DNA of 64,000 nucleotides from Afipia sp. (GTDB taxonomy: Bacteria; Pseudomonadota; Alphaproteobacteria; Rhizobiales; Xanthobacteraceae). Positions 1 through 6,948 of this stretch are shown piece after piece; the stretch's first letter is position 1; the number at the start of each line of letters is the position of its first letter. The notes under the pieces are model-generated. The model worked only from the letters and a program-made list of their open reading frames with translations. It was not told the origin of the DNA and searched no databases. The stretch is from the NCBI GenBank assembly GCA_024707075.1, contig JANQAK010000003.1, positions 1,798,001-1,862,000 of the forward strand. The letters are read 5' to 3'. The position numbers and the translations under genes are program-made.

Positions 1-176
1 GCGGCAGGTCATGCGGAGCTGGGGAAAATTGCAGGATATGGGTTGCATATCTTGCATGGCTCGCAGGAAAGCCTACATTCGGAACTGGTACTTTCGACGC
101 CGCAGCGATGCCTTTGCGGGCATTTCCCGCCTCTTCGCTGGCCAATCCATGCAACAAAGCTATTGAGGGTCGCGTT

Positions 177-1142
177 ATGGCCGCTCCCATTCATGCCAAG
201 GTCGTCATCATCGGGTCAGGGCCTGCGGGCTACACTGCCGCCATCTACGCCGCGCGCGCGATGCTGGAGCCTGTGCTGATCCAGGGTATCCAGCCCGGCG
301 GCCAGCTCACCATCACCACTGACGTCGAGAACTATCCGGGCTTTGCCGACGTCATCCAGGGCCCCTGGCTGATGGAGCAGATGGAGAAGCAGGCGGCGCA
401 TGTCGGCACCAGGATCGTCACCGATCACGTCAACAAGCTCGAACTGAGCCAGCGCCCGTTCCGCATCACCACCGACAGCGGCGACGTGTATCTGGCCGAC
501 GCCGTGATCCTGTCCACCGGCGCGCAGGCGCGCTGGCTCGGCATTCCCTCGGAAGAGAAATTCAAGGGCTTCGGCGTCTCGGCCTGCGCCACCTGCGACG
601 GCTTCTTCTATCGCAACAAGGATGTCTTCGTGATTGGCGGCGGCAACACCGCCGTCGAGGAAGCGCTGTTCCTGACCAACTTCGCCTCCAGCGTCACGCT
701 GGTCCACCGCCGCGACAGTCTGCGCGCCGAGCGCATCTTGCAGGACCGGCTGTTCAAACATCCCAAGATCAAGGTGATCTGGGACAGCGAGATCGACGAA
801 ATCCGCGGCTCTGAAAATCCCGCGAAGGTCACCCATGTGCGCCTGAAGAATCTCAAGAGCGGCGCCGTGACCGAGCATCCGACCGACGGCGTGTTCATCG
901 CCATCGGCCATGCCCCGGCGACCGAACTCGTTACCGGCCAGTTGAAACTGAAACCCTCCGGCTATGTCGAGATCGCGCCGCATTCCACCGCGACCTCGGT
1001 GCCAGGCGTATTCGCCGCGGGCGACGTCGCCGATGAAACCTATCGCCAGGCCGTCACGGCGGCCGGCCTTGGATGTATGGCGGCACTTGAAGCGGAACGT
1101 TTCCTGGCTCACAGCGCCACAGAACGCGCAGCGGCGGAGTAA
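177..1142 (+). CDS. trxB: Thioredoxin-disulfide reductase
   Basis: Cytosolic NADPH-dependent flavoenzyme that reduces thioredoxin. The 321-residue product has the family's usual length and order: FAD-binding GSGPAG near residues 13-18, the redox-active CATC at about 137-140, the NADPH-binding GGGNTA at about 154-159, and the second FAD contact GDVAD at about 282-286 followed by the conserved Q-A-V-T-A-A-G-x-G tail. The frame stays open upstream to 108, but I place the start at 177: GAGGG sits seven bases ahead and MAAPIHAKVV matches where family proteins begin. A LysR regulator follows after only two bases, so the two are probably co-transcribed. The 176 bases before the gene reach the window edge and show no convincing gene. 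Confidence 0.96.
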   Translation: MAAPIHAKVVIIGSGPAGYTAAIYAARAMLEPVLIQGIQPGGQLTITTDVENYPGFADVIQGPWLMEQMEKQAAHVGTRIVTDHVNKLELSQRPFRITTDSGDVYLADAVILSTGAQARWLGIPSEEKFKGFGVSACATCDGFFYRNKDVFVIGGGNTAVEEALFLTNFASSVTLVHRRDSLRAERILQDRLFKHPKIKVIWDSEIDEIRGSENPAKVTHVRLKNLKSGAVTEHPTDGVFIAIGHAPATELVTGQLKLKPSGYVEIAPHSTATSVPGVFAAGDVADETYRQAVTAAGLGCMAALEAERFLAHSATERAAAE

Positions 1143-1144
1143 CC

Positions 1145-2068
1145 ATGCCTCGAACACGCGACGGATTGAGCGATATGGATTGGGACAAGCTAAAGGTATT
1201 TCACGCGGCAGCGGAAGCGGGCAGTTTTACCCATGCCGGCGAGCAGCTCGGACTGTCGCAATCGGCGGTCTCCCGCCAGGTCAGCGCGCTGGAGCAGGAA
1301 CTGTCGGTTTCGCTGTTTCACCGCCACGCCCGCGGACTGATCCTGACCGAACAGGGCGACCTTCTCTTCCGCACTGCACATGACGTGTTCATGCAGTTGC
1401 AGGCGGCGCGCGCCAAGCTCACCGACAGCCGCGAGCGGCCAAGCGGCGACCTCAAGGTCACCACGACGCCGGGCGTCGGCATCAATTGGCTGATCCCCCG
1501 GCTCGGCGAATTCACCGCGCTGTATCCCGAAATCCGCATTTCGCTAATCGTTACCGACGAGGAACTCGACCTGTCGATGCGCGAGGCCGACGTGGCGATC
1601 CGCACCCGGAAGCCGACCCAGCCCGATCTCATCCAGCGCAAGCTGTTCTCGATGGGCTTTCACGCCTATTGCTCGCCGGAATACGTCAAGCGCTACGGCA
1701 CACCCCGCACGCTCGACGAACTGGACGCGCACCGCATCATCATGCTCAGCGACCAGAACGTGCCGCAGCACCTGCAAAACAGGAACTGGCTGGTGGAGGC
1801 CAACCGCAACGGCTCCGGCCCGCGCGAGCCGGTCTTCCGGGTCAACAACATCCTCGGTCTGGTGCGCGCCTGCCAGCAGGGCCTCGGGATCGCGGCGCTG
1901 CCGGACTATCTGGTCGAGGACAACAACCGGCTGGTGCAGCTTTTCGGCGAATCCGACTCGATTCAGTTGGACACGTATTTTGTCTATCCCGAAGAATTGA
2001 AGTCGGTGGCGCGCGTGCAGGTTTTCCGCGACTTTATCGTCAGCAAGGCGCAGCGCTGGCCGGGCTAG
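1145..2068 (+). CDS. LysR-family transcriptional regulator
   Basis: A 307-residue LysR-type regulator. The N-terminal winged helix-turn-helix covers about residues 15-75, with the classic A-x-S-Q-S-A-V-S-R-Q recognition region (LGLSQSAVSRQVSALEQEL, about 37-55). A type-2 periplasmic-binding-like effector domain fills the rest. The effector ligand cannot be read from sequence. It starts two bases after trxB; a second in-frame ATG at 1175 (MDWDKLKVF) is an equally possible start. The TAG stop (2066-2068) is provided by the first bases of a double-hairpin repeat, so the repeat abuts the coding end exactly. Whether it controls trxB is unknown. Confidence 0.92.
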   Translation: MPRTRDGLSDMDWDKLKVFHAAAEAGSFTHAGEQLGLSQSAVSRQVSALEQELSVSLFHRHARGLILTEQGDLLFRTAHDVFMQLQAARAKLTDSRERPSGDLKVTTTPGVGINWLIPRLGEFTALYPEIRISLIVTDEELDLSMREADVAIRTRKPTQPDLIQRKLFSMGFHAYCSPEYVKRYGTPRTLDELDAHRIIMLSDQNVPQHLQNRNWLVEANRNGSGPREPVFRVNNILGLVRACQQGLGIAALPDYLVEDNNRLVQLFGESDSIQLDTYFVYPEELKSVARVQVFRDFIVSKAQRWPG

Positions 2069-2228
2069 TGTTCCGTATCCGACGTTTGCTTCATTTTGCA
2101 GCGCAATCCGAGCAAACGTCGGATACGAAAGGACACCAGTAAATTATTATTCCAGTGATCCTTTGATTCTGACATTCGTGAAAGTGCCCGTGAAGGATAC
2201 CATACGAATGTCAGAACCGGATCACTGG
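2065..2228. repeat. Double-hairpin repeat element, copy 1 (order A-linker-B)
   Basis: Two long hairpins joined by an AT-rich linker. Hairpin A has a perfect 17-bp inner stem (2074-2090 with 2111-2127), an unpaired AAA at 2128-2130, and a short outer stem that tolerates a G-T pair. Hairpin B has a 10-bp outer stem (2152-2161 with 2219-2228), an unpaired TTT at 2162-2164, and an inner stem of about 15 bp with one mismatch. Both bulges lie on the arm next to the linker. Loops are 20-24 nt. The reverse complement matches the copy at 27978-28140 through stems, linker and parts of the loops. The leftmost TAG is the stop codon of the LysR gene. Confidence 0.85.
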
Positions 2229-2231
2229 GCC

Positions 2232-2466
2232 GGTTCAAACAGACGTTTGAGCCTCCCATCCTGAGCATGACTGACATACCGGGATCGGAGTTGTCCGCAT
2301 GGGACGACGGGGACCATACTCTCTCCACACTGAGTGAGCGCGCTTGCACATTGTCCCCCTCCTCCAGCGGGCGCGTGCGTTCAGTTATCCCTCTTGGAAG
2401 GTGATTGTGTCGGCCTCACGTGGCCAAAAACTAAACAGGCCGGGCTCTTTAGCCCGGCCTTTTTTC
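2232..2466 (+). ncRNA. Candidate structured noncoding RNA ending at a strong terminator
   Basis: After repeat copy 1 comes about 200 bases with no plausible coding frame. They begin with a clean 9-bp hairpin (2232-2240 with 2245-2253) and end in a strong rho-independent terminator on the plus strand. Internal pairing is possible between CTGACATA (about 2270) and TGTGTCGG (about 2407), and between GGGGAC (about 2309) and GTCCCC (about 2353). The length and long-stem outline resemble 6S-like RNAs, but I could not match a known family. SRP RNA, RNase P RNA and tmRNA hallmarks are absent. It could instead be a long 3' untranslated region of the LysR gene. Confidence 0.33.
2437..2466 (+). terminator. 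Rho-independent terminator
   Basis: A perfect 10-bp stem (AGGCCGGGCT, loop CTTT, AGCCCGGCCT) is followed by a T run on the plus strand. On the minus strand the stem is followed only by a broken T-rich stretch, so it mainly ends plus-strand transcripts, although it also lies just past the 3' end of the copper ATPase gene. Confidence 0.85.
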
Positions 2467-2486
2467 TGCGCTGACCCTGATGCCTC

Positions 2487-4935
2487 TTACGAATGAAGGC
2501 TCGTGCGCGCCAGTCGCAGCGCATTGCCGATCACGCTGACCGAGGACAGCGCCATGGCCGCCGCGCCCAGCATCGGCGACAGCAGAATTCCGAACACCGG
2601 ATAGAGCGCGCCTGCCGCGATCGGAACCCCCGCTGCGTTGTAAAGAAATGCAAACACCAGATTCTGGCGGATGTTGCTCATGGTGGCCTGCGACAACCGC
2701 CGCGCTTCCACCAGACCCATCAGGTCGCCGCGCAGCAGCGTGATGCCTGAACTCTCGATCGCCACATCGGTGCCGCTGCCCATGGCGATGCCGACATCGG
2801 CCGCCGCGAGCGCCGGCGCATCGTTGATGCCGTCGCCGGCCATCGCCACCACGCGGCCTTCGCCGCGCAGCCGCGTGACCACATCGCTCTTTCGTTCCGG
2901 CAGAACGTCGGCCTCGACCTCGGCAATGCCGAGCGTCTTCGCCACAGCTTGCGCTGTCGTCACATTGTCGCCGGTCAGCATGACGACGCGCAGGCCGTTC
3001 GCCCGCAACTGCTTCAGGGCGCCCTCGGCGCTCGGCTTGATCGGATCGGCGACGGCGATGACACCAGCGGCGCGGCCATCCACCGCGATGTAGATCGCGG
3101 TCGCGCCACGTTCGCGCTGATCCAGTGCATCCTTCTCCAGCGCCTGCGTGTCGACGTTCGACAACTGCATGATCGAAGCATTGCCCAGAACGACCTTGCG
3201 GCCATCGACGGTGCCGCTCGCGCCCTTGCCCGCGGGCGAGATCGAAGTCCTGAACGTCGAAAAGCTCAAAGCCCTTCTCCTTCGCCGCGTTCAGGATCGC
3301 AAACGCCAGCGGATGCTCGCTGCCGCGCTCCACGCTCGCCGCAAGGCGCAGCACCGCGTCGCGCTCGAAACCATCGGCGGTAACCACCGCCACCACCTTC
3401 GGCTTGCCTTCGGTGAGCGTGCCGGTCTTGTCGATCACCAGCGTGTCGACCTTCTCCATCCGCTCAAGCGCCTCGGCGTCGCGGATCAGGATGCCGGAAC
3501 GTGCACCGCGGCCGACGCCGACCATGATCGACATCGGCGTCGCAAGACCGAGCGCGCAGGGACACGCGATGATCAGCACCGTCACCGCCGCGACCATCGC
3601 GTACGTGAAGCGCGGCTCGGGACCGAACATCGTCCAGGCGGCGAACGCCACCAGCGCCGCGGCGATCACCACCGGAACGAACCAGCCCGCGACCTGATCC
3701 GCCAGCCGCTGCACCGGCGCGCGCGAGCGCTGCGCCCGTGCCACGAGGTCTACAATCCGTGCCAGCATGGTGTCGCGGCCGATCCTCTCGGCGCGGATGA
3801 CGAGGCCGCCGCTCTGGTTGACGGTGCCGCCGATCACCTGCGCGCCTTCGGCCTTCTTCACCGGCATGGCTTCACCGGTGACGAGGGATTCATCCACCAG
3901 CGACGATCCGTCGGTGACGACGCCGTCGATCGGAATCTTCTCGCCCGGCCGGACCCGCAGCAGGTCGCCCACCGCGATGGCGTCGATGGCGATGTCCTCG
4001 TCGCCGGTCGCCGCGATGCGCCGCGCGGTCTTCGGCGCGAGGCCGAGCAGCGCGCGGATCGCGCCGGAGGTTTGCGCGCGGGCGCGCAGTTCAAGCACCT
4101 GCCCCAGCAGCACCAGCACGGTGATAACGGCGGCGGCCTCAAAATAAACCGCGACCGCGCCGTGCATGTCGCGGAACGTGTCCGGGAACACCTGCGGTAC
4201 CAGGGTGGCGAAGACGCTATAGATGTAAGCGACGCCGGTGCCCATGGCGATCAGCGTGAACATATTGAGGTTGCGGGTGACGACCGAGCGCCAGCCGCGC
4301 TCGAAGAACGGCCAGCCCGCCCACAGCACCACCGGCGTTGCCAGCACGAACGAGATCCAGTTGGCCGTTTGCCCCGGCAGCAGATGAATGCCGGCGAGAT
4401 GCGTGGTCATCTCGATGACGAACACCGGCAGCGTCAGCGCGAGTCCGATCCAGAACCGCCGCGTCATGTCGATCAGCTCGGGATCGGGCTTGTCGTCGAG
4501 TGATACGGTTTCAGGTTCGAGCGCCATGCCGCAGATCGGACAGCTTCCCGGACCGACCTGACGAATCTCCGGATGCATCGGACACGTGTAGATCGTGCCT
4601 TCCGGCAATTTCTCTTCGGGCGCGGATGATTTCGGCGCGAGATATTTTTCCGGCTCGGCCTCGAACTTGGTGCGGCAACGCGCGGAGCAGAAGAAATAGT
4701 CCTGCCCCTTGTAGGCGAACCGATGCTTCGCCGTTGCCGGATCGACACTCATGCCGCAGACCGGATCGATCGCCTTGGTGGACCCGGCTTGATCCCGGTC
4801 AACGCCCGCAGGGCTCGGGGCATGCGAATGATCGTGTGTGCCGTGAGGGGTGTGCTTGCCGTGGTCGTGACCGCCACACCCGCCGCAGCAACTGCCCTCG
4901 CCTTTATCCTGATGTCCCGTCGATCCCACGCCCAA
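2487..4935 (-). pseudogene. copA: Copper-translocating P1B-type ATPase, interrupted by a 1-nt frameshift
   Basis: Inner-membrane Cu+ export ATPase. The N-terminus is Cys/His rich, followed by a YHS-like module (DPVCGM...YFFCSARC), a heavy-metal-binding module (YTCPMHPE...CPICGM), membrane helices, the metal-site CPCALG near residue 458, the phosphorylation motif DKTGTLTEG near 501 and SEHPLA of the nucleotide-binding domain. At about 3225-3242 the frame shifts by one extra base. Upstream it reads ...[10 protein letters not shown]; the family continuation [25 protein letters not shown] and the last helices lies in another frame down to 2487. Removing one base restores a protein of about 815 residues. 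It is divergent from csoR across a shared operator. As written the C-terminal catalytic half is lost, so this is decay, a sequencing error, or less likely programmed frameshifting. Confidence 0.88.
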
Positions 4936-4950
4936 CTCCCCGCTTGCGGA

Positions 4951-4971
4951 ATATACCCTATGGGGGTATAT
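4951..4971. promoter_or_regulatory. CsoR-type operator
   Basis: Near-perfect palindrome ATATACCC-N5-GGGTATAT (centre TATGG) in the 44-bp gap between the divergent copper ATPase and csoR. The TACCC/GGGTA halves with a G-rich centre fit the known CsoR/RcnR class of operators. The site ends eight bases before the csoR start, so it must overlap the csoR promoter, and it could also block the ATPase promoter on the other strand. Confidence 0.8.
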
Positions 4972-4979
4972 AGTACGGC

Positions 4980-5255
4980 ATGCGCAACGAAATCAAGGCG
5001 TCGTGCCTGAAAAGGCTGAAACGGATCGAAGGCCAGGTTCGCGGTCTCGCGGGCATGGTCGAGGATGACCGCTATTGCATCGACATCGTCACGCAGATCG
5101 CCGCCGCCCGCGCCGCCCTGCGGCGGGTCGAGGAGGAAATCCTGCGCGACCATGTCGCGCATTGCGTGGAACATGCGATCACATCGGGCGACAAGGCCGA
5201 CCAGCGCCGCAAGATCGCCGAACTGATGGATGTGGTAAGCCGCGCCGACAGGTAG
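4980..5255 (+). CDS. csoR: CsoR/RcnR-family metal-sensing repressor
   Basis: A 91-residue all-helical repressor of the DUF156 (CsoR/FrmR/RcnR) family, which releases its operator on binding Cu+. The C-H-x3-C sensing set is visible as Cys in YCIDI near residue 33 and H-V-A-H-C near 58-62; this pattern fits copper better than nickel or formaldehyde sensors, but specificity is inferred. It is divergent from the copper ATPase, and a matching palindrome ends eight bases before the ATG. No ribosome-binding site fits between operator and start, so the mRNA may be leaderless and autoregulated. Confidence 0.88.
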   Translation: MRNEIKASCLKRLKRIEGQVRGLAGMVEDDRYCIDIVTQIAAARAALRRVEEEILRDHVAHCVEHAITSGDKADQRRKIAELMDVVSRADR

Positions 5256-5269
5256 CGGGCGGGCGGGAA

Positions 5270-5346
5270 TGGTACAGTTGGGTGGGATCGAACCACCGAC
5301 CTCCGGATCCACAATCCGGCGCTCTAACCAGCTGAGCTACAACTGC
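5270..5346 (-). tRNA. tRNA-His (anticodon GTG)
   Basis: A complete 77-nt cloverleaf on the minus strand with encoded CCA. The acceptor starts GCAGTTG and pairs with CAACTGT, the D arm contains AGCTCAGCTGGTTAGAGC, the anticodon stem CCGGA/TCCGG encloses TTGTGGA (anticodon GTG), and the T arm contains GGTTCGATCC. The discriminator is A73, pair 1-72 is G-U, and the base before position 1 is T rather than G. This is the unusual alphaproteobacterial histidine tRNA type that lacks G-1. Confidence 0.97.
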
Positions 5347-5529
5347 ATTTTCAATCGAACGGCAAATCAGGGTCTGCCCCGCCCGAGGCGGCGATTTCGC
5401 GGGAAACTAGGTGCAACGCCGCGCTTTGGCAAGACGCTTCGGCAGGGCGAACCGCACCATAAACACCCGGCTATTGGTGAGTGCCAGAGCGGGGCCGGTT
5501 CAGCCGCACGGCATGGTTCCGGGACTGGA

Positions 5530-5560
5530 AACGAGGCGCGACCAAGCCGGCCGCGCCTCA
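5530..5560 (-). terminator. Probable terminator of the first phasin gene
   Basis: Hairpin GAGGCGCG...CGCGCCTC (5533-5540 with 5552-5559) lies about 30 bases after the phasin stop, read on the minus strand, followed by a short GTTT. The T tract is weak. Confidence 0.45.
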
Positions 5561-5590
5561 ACTGGGCTGTTTGCGCTTAAAATCGCGGGG

Positions 5591-6019
5591 TCAGACGCCG
5601 GTCTTGAACGCCTTTGCCGCGCCGGTCTTGATCGGCTCGACGGTATCGGTCGCGACCTTCTGGGTCAGGGCCGCAAGGTCATGGGACTGTGCGGTCAGGA
5701 CTTCGAACTGCTTGCGCGCATGAGCATTCACCAGTTCGAAGGCTTCCGGCAACGACTTCACGCCGAGCAGGTTCTGCGCGAAATCGAACGCCGACTCGGT
5801 GTTGGTCTTGGCGATGTCGATCACCTTCGCGGTGAAATCCCCGGCTCCCTTGGTGGCCGATGCATAGACGGCTCCCAGAGCACCGTTGCTGGTTTCAGCC
5901 GCTTCCTTGAGCTTCTGGTAGCCTTCGCGAGCCTGCGAAACGCCCTGCTCGGCCATCGCGCGAACCTGCTCGGGAACGTGAAACGGGGTGACATTCGAAA
6001 ACGGATCGTTCGCGCTCAT
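5591..6019 (-). CDS. Phasin family protein
   Basis: A 142-residue helical protein of the phasin (phasin_2) family, which coats polyhydroxyalkanoate granules. The VPEQVRAMAEQGVSQAREGY segment at about residues 15-34 is the family signature; the remainder is amphipathic helix with the F-x-L-V-N-A-H-A-R-K-Q-F region. The start at 6019 (MSANDPF) is preceded by AAGGAA. A second, diverged phasin lies directly upstream on the same strand with its own ribosome-binding site, so the pair probably arose by duplication and may be co-transcribed. Confidence 0.88.
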   Translation of the reverse strand: MSANDPFSNVTPFHVPEQVRAMAEQGVSQAREGYQKLKEAAETSNGALGAVYASATKGAGDFTAKVIDIAKTNTESAFDFAQNLLGVKSLPEAFELVNAHARKQFEVLTAQSHDLAALTQKVATDTVEPIKTGAAKAFKTGV

Positions 6020-6227
6020 GGAAACTTCCTTGTGCTGGAATTCGGACCGCAGCCCGTGGGCGAGCGGTGCACCCGTCATCACGCCGGGCGCCTGGCCAGC
6101 CGGAGATCGGCATCATCCGGCACTATATGACCGGACTTGTGCATTGCAACAATATCGCATGCATTCCTGCTCCGGCGAGGCCGCCGGATCAGGACGCGGT
6201 TAACGGCCCGAACCTTGCCGGACGCGG

Positions 6228-6602
6228 TTATTTGGGCTTGGCGGCGTCCATGGCGGCACGGGTCACGGTCTGCCCCATTTCGCTGGCCTGCTCGGCCAGA
6301 ACCCGCATCTGGGCCTGCACGTACTCCGTATGGAGGCGCATCACCTCGGTGAGGTCCTTGGCATGGATGAGCTGCTGCGCGTAAGCCAGCGAGGCCTGCA
6401 CGTTCTTTTCCGCAAAAGCGATCGCCTTGGCGCTGATGTCCTTGGCGGCGGCGCCGGGACCGCCCAGCGCCGGGCCGCCGAAGGCCGCCGCCGTCTGCTG
6501 CGCGGTGCTGATGAAGGATTCAAACGCCTTGCGGGCCTGATCGAGGCTGGTTTCCGCCATCGAGCGCATTTCCTTCGGAATTTCGAAACGATCGCCTGAC
6601 AT
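6228..6602 (-). CDS. Phasin family protein
   Basis: A 124-residue helical protein of the phasin family. It shares the layout of the gene 208 bases downstream (PKEMRSMAETSLDQARKAFE near the N-terminus; LTEVMRLHTEYVQAQMRVLA near the C-terminus). The start at 6602 (MSGDRFEIP) has a textbook AGGAGG. A Gly/Ala/Pro-rich loop (GGPALGGPGAA) separates the two helical halves. The expected role is binding to storage-granule surfaces; some paralogues in this group serve as general surface or chaperone proteins, so granule binding is inferred. Confidence 0.87.
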   Translation of the reverse strand: MSGDRFEIPKEMRSMAETSLDQARKAFESFISTAQQTAAAFGGPALGGPGAAAKDISAKAIAFAEKNVQASLAYAQQLIHAKDLTEVMRLHTEYVQAQMRVLAEQASEMGQTVTRAAMDAAKPK

Positions 6603-6948
6603 GTCGCATCCTCCTGTTGCATGCCGGAACCATTGGGCTGGCTCCGGGTGTCCCGCAAAATTATCGCCAGGCGACATCGCGCATATGACGCAGCGCAGCG
6701 ACGGCTTCTATCTATCGTGACCGTTTGAATATCTTTTGCAACACCTCAACGTCCGCACGGATCGGGGGTTCGGCGCGCCTGCCAATTAACGTTATCGCGG
6801 GTTTGGCCGGGTAGTGTCGCACCGCACCGATGGACCTCGCGGCAGCCACGCCATACTAATCATTTGTTAAGGCTGTCCGATCCCCTCTCCCGACGCCAAA
6901 TCCGGCGCCGCAACAGCGAGACGCATACGCATTGCCCGGTTGTTCAAC
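6603..6948. other. Intergenic region, no gene seen
   Basis: 346 bases between the divergent phasin and histidine-kinase genes. It must hold both promoters, but I can assign neither confidently. Single CtrA-like half sites (TTAAC near 6787, GTTAA near 6867) occur without a correctly spaced partner. Confidence 0.4.

Noticed and set aside
1..176. Short minus-strand frame (9-194) before trxB
   Set aside because: It overlaps the trxB start, has no ribosome-binding site and no family resemblance.
2065..2228. Integron attC site or transposon end
   Set aside because: Although attC hairpins also have extrahelical bases, the RYYYAAC/GTTRRRY core sites are absent, two hairpins are paired through a linker, and no integrase or transposase gene is in the window.
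3148..4503. 451-codon open frame antisense to the copper ATPase
   Set aside because: Arg/His/Gly-rich composition, no motifs, and it lies wholly opposite a clearly conserved P-type ATPase; an effect of high GC.
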